NCBI GenBank assembly: GCA_963556195.1
Contig: OY744521.1
Location: forward strand, 126,942,959 to 127,006,958
Source: Sepiola atlantica
Lineage: Eukaryota > Mollusca > Cephalopoda > Sepiida > Sepiolidae
Length of the DNA: 64,000 bases
Direction: 5' to 3'
The notes under the pieces were generated by a model. It was not told the DNA's origin. It did no database searches and saw only the letters and a list, made by a program, of their open reading frames with translations. Positions 13,835 to 26,317 of this stretch are shown here, piece by piece (position 1 is the first letter of the stretch; each line of letters begins with the position of its first letter). Position numbers and translations under genes: made by a program.

Positions 13835-13850
13835 TAATAATAATAATACG
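13690..13850 (+). mobile_element. Retroelement-like 3' end with (AAT)n tail
   Basis: ACTTACACCGCGGCAACACG then CATCCCATTCCAATAATAAT passes without a break into a long (AAT)n array (13756-13850). A diverged copy of the same end is at 16105-16145, with a short AATAACAATAAG tail. Two copies sharing the junction argue that the array grew from a retroelement tail. Confidence 0.55.
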
Positions 13851-15331
13851 TAACTTTTAATATACACGTCATCGTTGCGTTTTTGTTATTCAGCATCTGC
13901 ATCTGTCCAAGCTGACAGATGACAATTTCAGAGTTCTAAAAACGAAACTGATTCCAAGTTTTGTTTGCTTTGGAGAATGCGACGCCATTTTCTTCCGGTT
14001 CACTCAGATTGAGAAGAAGACAAATATAATGTCAGAGTTTTACGCCAGCCAACGCACAAAGAAAATAAATATCAAATTATAAATGCTGTACTGGTGGCCT
14101 AATGGTTAGCAAATTGATTTTTTCAAAAATGACTTGGGGAAAGTTATAAATATATCTATTCACATTTAGCTTCTTTCTTCTTTTTTTTTTACTTATCTCC
14201 GCTGTTCAAGGCTCGAGTAGGGGGCACTCGAGAATAAGGGTTAACTCGATGGTTAGTTGGACGGTGATCGCTACCACGAGAGAAGTAAAAACAGTGGGTG
14301 GAATGGGCAGAAGATTACTTCAGAGGAATTGAGTATCCAAGAGGATGGCTAAACAAGTATTTATTTACATTAGACTTGAAGACGACCATGTTGTAGTCGG
14401 TTCGGAAGCAGCCTTGTGGTTTTGTTCCACAGATGGGATGTTCTTGGAAACAAACCTTGTTCATGGAAGTATGAACGTGTTTTGTGTGTGTTTACTGCAC
14501 AGGCTGTGATCGTCCGCTCGTTGTGCTGGTCAAAAGTTGTTATTCGATTCCGACGCCGGTCACAGTGTCAGCTGTGTGGGCTCGGTCAGTGCTGCAACAG
14601 AAGAATTTATCCTCTAAATAAAACAACACAAGTAATTGAAGTTTATTCTTAGGAGATTTCAATGGTCCTCGTTTTTTAACAGCAGACTTGCAGATGATAA
14701 ATCAGCCCAACCAAATCAAAACACAAGTCTAAGTGCCCAAGGACTCATCTCTCTCTCTCTCTAAGAGGCACGCAGACTCAACTAACTATCAGACCCCCAG
14801 AAAACCAACTGACTGTGTGATACTCAGAAGTCTAGCTCTCCCTCGACTTCCCCTGCCCATCTGCTCAAATATATGTACTTTCGACCGGAAATCGTAGTTT
14901 TTTTCTCCGTCATCCATATTCGACCACCCAGAAAATTACCAATTGAGACGATAGCCACACAAAAATATATGAACGCACAAAGATATACTGCACAGGGGTT
15001 CCGTGTTTGGACAGCCATTAAATTTGGAAGTCCCTGAATGTATCGTGACCAAGGACGGAATCTTTTAACTGAAAACGCATTACGTTTTTTAGGCATTATC
15101 TCTCAGCATGAACTTCCGTTTAAAGAGATATTTACTTTTTTTCAAAGAGAAATCAAATTCTGAGTGGCGAAACCAAAATCAAAGATATCTTCAATTTCTT
15201 GTGTTGCCTCTTTACTCTTAGCAAAACATTTCTCACCCGTAGAATGTCTGCTATTCGCATGCAGCACAAACATGCAACCCACTAAACATGTCGCCTAGTG
15301 CATGTTTACAGAAGTTCCTTTTTGTTTTGGG

Positions 15332-15338
<7 letters not shown>
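13851..15338. other. Unassigned sequence with a tRNA A-box-like motif at 14093
   Basis: GGTGGCCTAATGGTTAGC at 14093-14110 looks like the start of a truncated tRNA-derived SINE. The block 14200-14900 is richer in G+C and contains an AATAAA at 14619, compatible with a decayed retroelement, but no ends or protein domains were found. Confidence 0.35.

Positions 15339-15366
<28 letters not shown>
15339..15366. repeat. (GA)n microsatellite
   Basis: A short GA run without an adjacent TA run. Confidence 0.85.
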
Positions 15367-15372
<6 letters not shown>

Positions 15373-15525
15373 GGGCGAGAGAGAAAAGAAAAGTTCTTTG
15401 TTATTGTTGTAGCTAGGCAGGGTTTTTGCTGTGAATGTTTTACAGAGGCGACCAGGGATTGGAGCTCAGTCGAGCACCTACCATGAACATAACTATACAG
15501 TAGGAGGAGGCTAGCAACATCTCTT

Positions 15526-15765
15526 TTGTGTGAAAGAGACTGTTGGAATAGAGATCATCCCTCACTAGATTGCAAAGTCGGTGTTATACTCTGCCAAGGC
15601 AAGAAAGAGTGCTCTAAGCGGTACCTCGTTAGATATGGCAGCAGTACCCCATTTCAAGACGCATCTGGCTCTTATACAGATATAGAGTTGAGTCAGGAAT
15701 TAGGTACTTTCTGTAGCAGTAGAATGACCCAACCATTTTTCCAACGACCTGAGAAACAGATTTGA
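15526..15765 (+). other. Unrecognised 79-codon open frame
   Basis: The frame has balanced composition and four cysteines near its start (CERDC, LDCKVGVILC), and is not repeat-derived. I do not recognise the protein. A GTAAGT lies just after the stop, but no matching acceptor or neighbouring exon is convincing. It may be a decayed exon or element fragment, or chance. Confidence 0.2.
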
Positions 15766-16104
15766 TGTAAGTCTTCCATTTCAGGTCTGGAGTGAACGTT
15801 AGACCTAGGTATTAGTAAAATAGTAGAGTCGCCTGGATTATGTCTTTGTTGAACAACTCACTTGAGATAAAGATGACAATATGCAAAATCATGAACTGTA
15901 ATCCACCAGGAAATCTTATTCTGATAAATACATTACAATGACGTTGATGGTTCCTCTCAAAATAGACCCTGAAGACAAAATATCGTTTACGTGGAAAAGT
16001 GAAAATTTGTTGCACGAATCTCAACACCATTTTGCACCCATGAACGGACTGTGGATGAAAACAGCACCATTTTTCTCGGATTAAACAATTCCCCAAAGAA
16101 CTTA
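15766..16104. other. Unassigned sequence
   Basis: A 94-codon minus-strand frame (15812-16096) has no recognisable domain and is treated as chance. Confidence 0.35.
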
Positions 16105-16145
16105 CACTGCCTCAACACTCATCCCATTCCAATAATAACAATAAG
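16105..16145 (+). mobile_element. Retroelement-like 3' end, second copy
   Basis: ACTTACACTGCCTCAACACT then CATCCCATTCCAATAATAAC matches the end at about 13717-13760. Confidence 0.45.
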
Positions 16146-16370
16146 AAGAAAAAAGAAACATTTTAAACATTTCTTTTAATTTTTGCCAATTCCTCTCAAA
16201 TGTAACAGAATTTGATCCCAACAAAAAATGAAAATTATAAATAAATTTTATTCATTTCTTTACATTTTTACTATACTGAGAAAACTCAATTCCTTTTATG
16301 GTAGGGTATTGCGTTACGCTAAGTAGAACACATAATTTCTTCCACAAGAGTGCTCCACACCTAGGGGAGC

Positions 16371-16398
16371 TTATATATATATATGTGTGTGTGTGTGG

Positions 16399-16427
<29 letters not shown>
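16371..16427. repeat. (TA)n then (GT)n microsatellite
   Basis: A short TA run followed by a mostly pure GT run, bordering the fold-back element that follows. Confidence 0.9.
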
Positions 16428-16429
<2 letters not shown>

Positions 16430-16439
16430 GTGAGAAAAT

Positions 16440-17270
16440 AAAGATAAAAATTATATCTTTAAATCATACCCCTATCTTGAATAATCAATGCTCGATATAC
16501 GAGAGAGAGCAAAAGTATAAGAATATAAGTGATGAGAATAAAAACGGGATAAACTGCAATATTTATTAAATCATCAATTATTCAAACAAGGGATATATAA
16601 AAACTGGATTTTCAAAGATATGATATAGGAGGAAAATTGACGGTTAAGTCAGTAAAAGTTACTGTAATGCAAACATTTGAAAATATAAAAATATAAAAGA
16701 TATAAAAAATATAAACAATTTTTGAAAAAATTAAATATGCAAATAAAATCATCACCATTGAAGAAACATAGAAAGTTCATGTAAGCAAAGTTAACCATTC
16801 AAAATATGAAGCACGTGTAGGGTGAAGAGTTGAGAGTAATCCAGTCATCCGAAGTTGTGAAAAGTCCCATTTTTGGAGATAGAGGTATTCAAATCCAAGG
16901 TGAAAATGAATCACTCAAAGAATATACAGAAGTATTTGTCCTGAGGGAATTGGCAAAAAAAATGGTAAAAAATAAAATAACAACTGTATCCAAAGTCATA
17001 TTTTTACTTCAAAGTTGAGTAAAAAAAAGGTATTCTTTGTTCAAACAGGGAGAGAGTTTATATATTTATTTATTTTTAAATTGTCTATATTTTTATATTT
17101 TCAAATGTTTGCATTACAGTAAATTTTACTGAGTTATCCGTCGAATTTCCTCTGATCATATCTTTGAAAATCCATGGATTAAGGAAAGAAAAAGTTTTGT
17201 TATATAACCTTCGTTTGAGCAATTGATGATTTAATAAATATGTAATTTTATCCAATTGTTATTCTCATCA

Positions 17271-17272
<2 letters not shown>
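16440..17272. mobile_element. Fold-back element A (inverted arms of about 170-185 bp)
   Basis: The left arm at about 16529-16702 (starting GTGATGAGAATAAAAACGGG) and the right arm at about 17086-17270 (ending TTGTTATTCTCATCACT) are diverged inverted repeats. Shared blocks include TTTATTAAATCATCAATT, TCAAAGATATGAT, and TTTACTG..ATGCAAACATTTGA with its complement. The spacer is AT-rich and non-coding. The outer left sequence (16450-16515, GCTCGATATACGAGAGAGAG) is the inverted form of the terminal segment also found at 40840-40917 and 62775-62850. The right edge is immediately a (TA)n array. Confidence 0.75.

Positions 17273-17366
<94 letters not shown>
17273..17366. repeat. Long (TA)n microsatellite at the fold-back border
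   Basis: Pure TA run directly abutting the right arm of fold-back element A. Confidence 0.95.
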
Positions 17367-17367
<1 letters not shown>

Positions 17368-17452
17368 GAAGAGAAGGATGAAGGTAATCCGACGTAATGG
17401 GAAATGAAAAAGGAAAACCAAAAAATGGATGTTTTTTTATGTGTACATCAAC

Positions 17453-17482
17453 GTTTCGTCTTTATTTATAAGACTTCATCAG
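17453..17482 (-). other. Hammerhead-like core on the minus strand
   Basis: On the minus strand, CTGATGA, then A, then a 5-bp stem GTCTT/AAGAC around ATAAATA, then GAAAC. This has the order of a hammerhead ribozyme core (CUGANGA, stem II, GAAA), but with one extra A before stem II and no obvious helix I, so activity is doubtful. Hammerhead motifs are known from Penelope-like elements, which are present in this window. Confidence 0.35.
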
Positions 17483-17486
17483 GATG

Positions 17487-17488
<2 letters not shown>

Positions 17489-17562
<74 letters not shown>
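17489..17562. repeat. (TA)n microsatellite
   Basis: Pure TA run next to the hammerhead-like motif. Confidence 0.95.
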
Positions 17563-17564
<2 letters not shown>

Positions 17565-18281
17565 CGTGGGGTGTATAGATTTTACCAGTCAACGGAAAAT
17601 CATAAGCGCACAAGGAGGAGAAAAATATAATAGTGAATAAAAAAAACTGAGAATGAATAAAAGAAAATAAATAAACGTGCAACTTACAATTTCGTGCCGA
17701 ATTTATTGGACGATTTTAGAAGCAAAGTAAAGTAAAGCCTAATTTCAGTGTTTGTTGTTTTTTTTTTTTTGTTTTTTTGTTATAGTCTGTAGGAAATTTT
17801 CGGGAACCATTTCCTTCTTCAAGCCTTCTATGAAGTGTTAACAGAGTTCTTGAAAACGGCGAACTAAAATTAATATTATTAATATTTCACAACCCGGCCA
17901 CTAGGAGTAACCTCTCAAATTCAAGTTCTTGTTGTATGTTTTATTTCCGGTACACATGTACAGGGAAGGAAAATAAAAGAAATAAGAAAATAGGGGAGTT
18001 ATTTAGTTAAAACTGTCTGCTCCATGTGTGTGGGGGGTTCTCTTTGAACGCCGATGGGTGTCCTGTATCACTCACATCCAGTATGTAGGAGAAAGGGAAC
18101 AGAAAAAAAGAGAAAGCAAAGAGAAACTAATGTTCACTAGATAAATCCAATTATCTGCTGATAGGCAATATTTCAGGGGGCTATATCTAAAATTGAAATT
18201 CTGTGATTAGCAAGTGTGTCTGTAAACATATAAATATACACACACAAATACATACATCAACACATACATATACATATAATA
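17563..18281. other. Non-coding sequence, nothing recognised
   Basis: No open frame, element end or RNA signature is visible. Confidence 0.45.
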
Positions 18282-18560
18282 CCGTACGAGATGATTTTCT
18301 TGAGACAACATTTACGCTAGACTTTGTCGAAGGCTTGGAAATATCTAGCGCTACTGCTCTAGCTTCATTTGCCTTATGCCATGCATAATATATATGTTCA
18401 GAGATGACAGTTGGGATGCCGGGAACAGAAACGTCTGGCCTAAATCCATACTGCTGGTCAGCGAGAGGTTTAGCATTTTTAATGTGCGGAACTATCGCTA
18501 AATAGATTAATGATTCAAAGATTTTAGAGAAAAGCGGGATATTACTTATCGGCGACTTAT
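18282..18560 (-). pseudogene. LINE reverse-transcriptase fragment (fingers/palm, motifs before YADD)
   Basis: The minus-strand translation reads PISNIPLFSKIFESLI, then LADQQYGFRPDVSVP, then ARAVALDISK followed by a frameshift inside the expected KAFDKV. These are the conserved PISLL, QYGFR and D-x-x-K-A-F-D blocks of jockey/CR1-type non-LTR reverse transcriptases. The frameshift removes the rest, and no YADD segment follows at lower coordinates. Only about 90 residues of a roughly 900-residue polyprotein remain. The family level is inferred from motifs only. Confidence 0.8.
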
Positions 18561-21605
<3,045 letters not shown>

Positions 21606-21784
21606 TATCAATGGTAAGTGGCTGTTGCGATAACGCAAAATCATTTCAATAGGTTATCGGTGGTGGTGGAGAGTACTGAAAATCTTGGAAGACTTTCTGT
21701 CACCCAGGCTCCAGGGAAGTCAACCGGTTATTATCAGTAAGTAATCTCTGATGACGACCTGTGTGAGAACTCCTAGTTAGTACA

Positions 21785-21856
<72 letters not shown>
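21606..21856 (+). mobile_element. Interspersed repeat family fragment (blocks R2 and R3) with (AAT)n tail
   Basis: ATTGCGATAACGC-like sequence and GGTTATCGG (R2) are followed by CTCCAGGGAAGTCAACCGG and CTGTGTGAGAACTCCTAGTT (R3), then ACAAATAATAATAAT and a pure array to 21856. This copy shows that R2 and R3 belong to one element and that R3 is its 3' end. Confidence 0.65.
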
Positions 21857-21857
<1 letters not shown>

Positions 21858-22216
21858 GCAACAACAGCACCACCACCACCAGCAAAATTTAATATTTAAA
21901 TACGAAACGATACTTATAAAAAAGTGTCAATATTTCTTATAACATTTTCATGCGACCCACGTGGGGCATTAAAGATTTCAAAATCGTCCAGTCAACACCT
22001 CAACCGACATCCACGAAGGATTTCTACACCCCGAAGGAAAAAAAAACAATGATTCATTAAAAAAAATATTACTTGAAAATGGTTTTTAAAACCGAAAGCT
22101 TGCAGCAGGAATAATTTATGGTAAATAAATATTTTTATTTTAAAGAAAAAAAACATCTATCGTTCTTGTCTTTCTCAAAATTTAATATTCAAATACGAAA
22201 CGAAAGTGGCAATATG

Positions 22217-22221
<5 letters not shown>

Positions 22222-22309
<88 letters not shown>
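22222..22309. repeat. Long (TA)n microsatellite
   Basis: Pure TA run located about 20 bp beyond the 3' end of 5S-derived SINE copy 1 in that element's orientation. Confidence 0.95.
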
Positions 22310-22312
<3 letters not shown>

Positions 22313-22329
22313 GAAATTCCAATAATGAA

Positions 22330-22580
22330 CCGGTAATACCTGGTGTGGTATTTAGCTCTAGTCGGGCTATGTCGCCTTCCTCCAAAGGAGGAATTTTACA
22401 GGAAGTATCAAATTCACAAGCGGTTCCCAGCCGCATGCATATCCCGGTCATGTGGAGATGACATACGGTACCTAGCATTCCCAACTGATCATCCATCTGG
22501 TACTGGTCAGACTGCACGTTGCTTAACTTCGGTGATCTAACAAGAACCTACATGTCAACGTGATTATGCCGTCTATACCA
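22330..22580 (-). mobile_element. 5S rRNA-derived SINE, copy 1
   Basis: On the minus strand the 5' part (about 22578 to 22468) aligns along nearly the whole length of 5S rRNA. Retained blocks are CATAAT near the start, GATC, AAGTTAAGCA (box A region, AGCTAAGCA in 5S), AGTACCAGATGG.TGATCA (intermediate element and box C region, GGATGGGAGA in 5S) and GGGAATGC. After it comes a body with GTGAATTTGATAC and ATTCCTCCTTTGGAGGAAGG. Copy 2 shares both the derived 5S changes and the body, so this is a SINE rather than a stray 5S pseudogene. 5S-derived SINEs would be transcribed by RNA polymerase III from the internal promoter and mobilised by a LINE; both are family knowledge. No A tail, but a (TA)n lies downstream. 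Confidence 0.75.
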
Positions 22581-23029
22581 ACCATAAAGTACAGTAAATA
22601 CCAGTTTTTAGTTACTTGTTAATTAGCAATTGGAACACAGGAAGACAACACTAGACTAATTTTAAGTGTAGAATTGAGCAAGTGTTGTGCCTTCGTCTTT
22701 AACAGAGTTAAGTTGGAAAATCTCAGTTCACAAACGTAAATAGTTGCAATTAGCAAAATGAATGTAAATTCCTATTTTATTAAGTACTGGGAATTCCCCT
22801 TTGTTCTTCGAGAACAAATTTAATTTTTCAAAATCATTAATAAGTCTATTTGGAAAATGCAGTCATTCAGCTTCCTCTTCAGGTAAAAAGTCTAATTCGA
22901 TTATTGATTTAGAGATTTTAATTATTTACTTGGAGTTGTACTTGCGGCGGTATTCACTCGGTTGGGATAAGATGGTGGCTTTTCTTTGTGTGCATCACAT
23001 ATCGAATCACGCGCTAATGTGCTACGCAA
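22581..23029. other. Spacer between the two 5S-derived SINE copies
   Basis: Non-coding AT-rich sequence. An 89-codon frame at 22801-23070 runs into the SINE and is not credible as a gene. Confidence 0.4.
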
Positions 23030-23305
23030 TGTACCTGTATCTGGTACGGCATTCACCCAGGGCGGGTTGAACTGGCTTCCTTCGAAGGAGGAAGTTTCAT
23101 AGGAGTATCAAATTCACAAACTATCCCCAGTCGGGTTATGGGATATGACGTTAGGTTTTTGCAGTTTTTGCATGTAGGTGTCGACTTCCTCCTACATACA
23201 GCACCTGGTATTTACAAATGATCACCCATCTGGTACGGACCAGGCTCAACGTTGCTTAACTTCGGTGATCTAACGAGAACCGGTGTGTCAACATTATCAT
23301 GCCAT
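23030..23305 (-). mobile_element. 5S rRNA-derived SINE, copy 2 (better preserved)
   Basis: Minus strand: 23305 to 23197 aligns with 5S rRNA from its start (GGCATGATAA for GGCCATACCA) through GAAGTTAAGCA, CCTGGTCCGTACCAGATGG and TACCAGGTGCTGTA, the last matching the 5S 3' end TACCGGGTGCTGTA. The body continues to about 23035 with GTAGGAGGAAGTCGACACC, TTTGTGAATTTGATACTCC and a palindromic CTTCCTCCTTCGAAGGAAG. It shares with copy 1 the AAGTTAAGCAACGT-type derived changes. Both copies lie in the same orientation about 700 bp apart. They are too diverged to be a recent tandem duplication. Confidence 0.8.
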
Positions 23306-24072
23306 TACACAACGTCGCACGAGATGGCTAAAAATGAATTTAAATTTCTCTTTAGATAAATATTTTGATATAGAACATTGAGATGTGACAAAATCTGGGG
23401 TTTAAATCTGCTAAATATATCATCGTTTACAATCTTTTTGGCAATGTTTAGCACATTGTTGATCTTCAATTGAAAAGAAAGCACTATAACAACATCAACT
23501 TTGAATTATATTTAACATCCTTTGATATAGTTTAAATCAGTCAAACATCTAACATGTACTAAACATTTCAATCAAATAGCTACTAATATCCTTCTCAACA
23601 TAACAAGGTAATCTAAATCCTAGTAAAATCATACTTACTTCCCTTTGACATATTGAAAAGACACATTGAACAGCTAATCGAATGATCGCCTTTTGCTAAA
23701 TAAATCTTTAGTTTTGTAAATAAAATAAAAATAGTGACATAAATGAACTGTACACACGCATTTTGTGGGTTTTTAAAAATTAATTTCTGGCTTAGAGAAT
23801 CAGATTTTTTTCTTATGAAGACAACTGAGGAATATTTGGTTACCCCAGAATTTCGAATGTTATTTTTTGTTCAGATATGTCCTTCTTGTGTGCATGTTTC
23901 AAATTGAAACTACAGCTTCCTACATCTTAAATTGACTTGGTAGACGACGCGCGCTTTTACTAAACAACCTAAATAAATCTAAATTCATATTAGGTCAAGA
24001 CGACAGCTGCAGTCTGACAATTGCCACTAGAGGGCGCACCAATCCCAAAACACTAAATCTCTCTCGCACTTT

Positions 24073-24081
<9 letters not shown>
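23306..24081. other. Non-coding sequence, nothing recognised
   Basis: AT-rich sequence without open frames or element ends. Confidence 0.45.

Positions 24082-24160
<79 letters not shown>
24082..24160. repeat. (CT)n then (TA)n compound microsatellite
   Basis: The reverse-complement order, (TA)n then (GA)n, matches the other compound arrays here. Confidence 0.95.
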
Positions 24161-24162
<2 letters not shown>

Positions 24163-24687
24163 ATCTCTCTATCTCTCTATCTCTCACACATACATGATTC
24201 ACACACTTTCAATTAAATTAAGAATTTCAACGCTTCTGTTAACTGCCGGATATTTACAAATTCTTCTTTTATTGGCGATTAAAATAAATGTGATGATAAA
24301 CGATTACCATATTTCTTGCAAAAATATTGAGACCATTTTTAGATGAATTGATAAAATGACAGTTTTATACGTGATTTAATAAAAAAAAAAAAAAAACACG
24401 TATGTTTGAACTCAAACATACTAGTTTATGAATATTTAGTCATAATATATATTTATATCCTGTTACTATATATACATAATTGAATAACGTCATGCAATCT
24501 TCTCCAATGAAAATCATATTTGTCTGTAAAGCGTTAAAAATATCTCTTCTCATTTGCGCTTCCAGTATTTAATCGAATATATTGTCCAAGCAAATACGGC
24601 ATTTCTTTTTCAATACTTCCGGAGGAGGACTAAAGTTAGTCGAATAAAAAATGGTCAAAATGTAACTTTGGGAGAATGCAAATTCAA
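24161..24687. other. Non-coding sequence, nothing recognised
   Basis: A 16-base A tract at about 24381-24396 is the only simple feature. Confidence 0.45.
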
Positions 24688-25009
<322 letters not shown>

Positions 25010-25574
25010 GCTACATTGTTTTTACTACAACTACCCTTTCCCATAGGCTCACGATGCACCTTGTTAACTCTAACTCAATATACAAACATTTAAAAAATAT
25101 ATAACTGGCCCCTTCGATTTAGGAATTTATTTAGTTAACAACACGAGAATATTATATTCTGAAACTAATTTTAAAATATGTTAAATACTTGAAGCTATCT
25201 TCATTAAAACCCAGCAACCTACAATAAATAACACCACGTATAAAACGAGTAACACCATTTGAAAATGTTTAATGTAAATACAATTTATCCTGTGACTCTA
25301 ATTCTAGTGCCTCGGAATTAAAATTATAGACGTTTTTCTGGAACTGACTCGGTTTGTTGTTTTGACATCTAAGGATTAAAAAAAAGCGTTCTCGGTTATT
25401 TTAATTCTCTTTTTTTTTCATTTGTCTCTTGTCCCCTGAAGATCGAAAGTTATTGTTATACTTATAGAACATTAACAAATTATATTTTTGACACAAAAAA
25501 AGATTATTAGAAAACTGAGAAAATAAAATAGGTATAATCAAGCATTAGACTTATGTTATTTTTAACTATGTTTG

Positions 25575-25577
<3 letters not shown>
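25010..25577. other. Non-coding sequence, nothing recognised
   Basis: AT-rich sequence without coding or RNA signatures. Confidence 0.45.

Positions 25578-25637
<60 letters not shown>
25578..25637. repeat. (TA)n microsatellite
   Basis: Pure TA run followed by CCACGTGACA. Confidence 0.95.
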
Positions 25638-25640
<3 letters not shown>

Positions 25641-26004
25641 ACGTGACATTTGCTTACACAAAGTTTCGAGATCATCCAGGAACTTCCAGGCACAAGAATC
25701 AGCCATCGGTAATCACCTGGTTAGTAGAAATAGTTGTTCTGACAAGTATTCCGATGGGTGGTTTTCTGTTTTACACAGTGCCAGGTAGAACTACCATCTC
25801 AATATTATTGAGGCGTTAGTTATTAACAATTCTCGACCTAGCCTGTGTGGACAAAAGATTTTGAAGCATCAGTTGGAGATCTTTAATGATTCAAATTGTT
25901 GTATATTTGAATGAGATGACGACAAACGTACAACTTACCTCGTGTGGGGAGCCGGGCACAACGAAAGAAAAGAAAGAGAAGGAGCAATGCGTTTTTATGG
26001 GAAG

Positions 26005-26067
26005 GAAGTACTTCCGGTGGAAACGGAAGTACTTCCGTCGGAAACGGAAGTGCTTCCGGCGGAGACG
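26005..26067 (+). promoter_or_regulatory. Tandem 21-bp repeats with ETS-like sites in the LTR U3
   Basis: Units of AAGTACTTCCGGTGGAAACG type contain ACCGGAAGT on the minus strand, the consensus bound by ETS factors. Copy number is three here and two in the 3' LTR (27239-27279), typical of LTR enhancer repeats. Factor binding is inference. Confidence 0.5.
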
Positions 26068-26089
26068 GATTGTGGGAAGGAGGCTGCAC

Positions 26090-26095
26090 TATAAG
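26090..26095 (+). promoter_or_regulatory. TATA-like box of the 5' LTR
   Basis: TATAAG in the context GCACTATAAGAGC, downstream of the 21-bp repeats, and conserved in the 3' LTR at 27301-27306. It would place a start site near 26120. Confidence 0.5.
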
Positions 26096-26270
26096 AGCAA
26101 TCAATGTTTGGGTAAGAGCGGCGGGGCAGTTGCCTGAGAAACACGTAGTGCCGTCGTCTAAAGTTATAGAAGGAAGAAGAGAGAGAACGAAAGGGAAGAA
26201 GAAGAAGGAGAGAAAGAGGAATTTATTTTTTTATTTCGGGTTGCTACCTACTGCCCGAAACTTAAGAACA

Positions 26271-26288
26271 AGCTACATCCCCGGCTCC
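26271..26288 (+). other. Putative primer-binding region with atypical tRNA complementarity
   Basis: The sequence just after the LTR, AGCTACATCCCC, does not begin TGG and so does not pair with a tRNA CCA end. It is instead complementary to GGGGATGTAGCT, the first 12 bases of a common eukaryotic tRNA-Ala as I remember it. A primer made from a tRNA 5' fragment is conceivable, and a chance match is possible. Confidence 0.35.
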
Positions 26289-26317
26289 TCTTTCTTTTTC
26301 TTCTTCAGCACGAAAAA

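Larger units (their letters stand above)
25897..26270 (+). repeat. 5' LTR (374 bp)
   Basis: Begins TGTTGTATATTTGAATGAG and ends CTTAAGAACA. The U3 part carries three tandem copies of a 21-bp unit centred on GGAAGTACTTCC-like palindromes (about 26005-26065), then a TATA-like box. The 3' LTR lacks one 21-bp unit, a GAA triplet and one T. Confidence 0.93.

Noticed and set aside
15526..15765. Host exon
   Set aside because: The GTAAGT lies after the stop codon, no acceptor or homologous domain was recognised, and no neighbouring exon was found.
16529..17270. Intrinsic bacterial-type terminator or microRNA precursor
   Set aside because: The inverted repeats are far too long and AT-rich, and belong to a dispersed fold-back family. 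A microRNA would need small-RNA evidence.
22468..22578. Functional 5S rRNA gene
   Set aside because: Many substitutions across helices, no tandem array, and a fused SINE body.
25883..26137. Small frames on both strands over the LTR
   Set aside because: They lie in the U3 enhancer repeats and recur in the 3' LTR with indels that change the frame.
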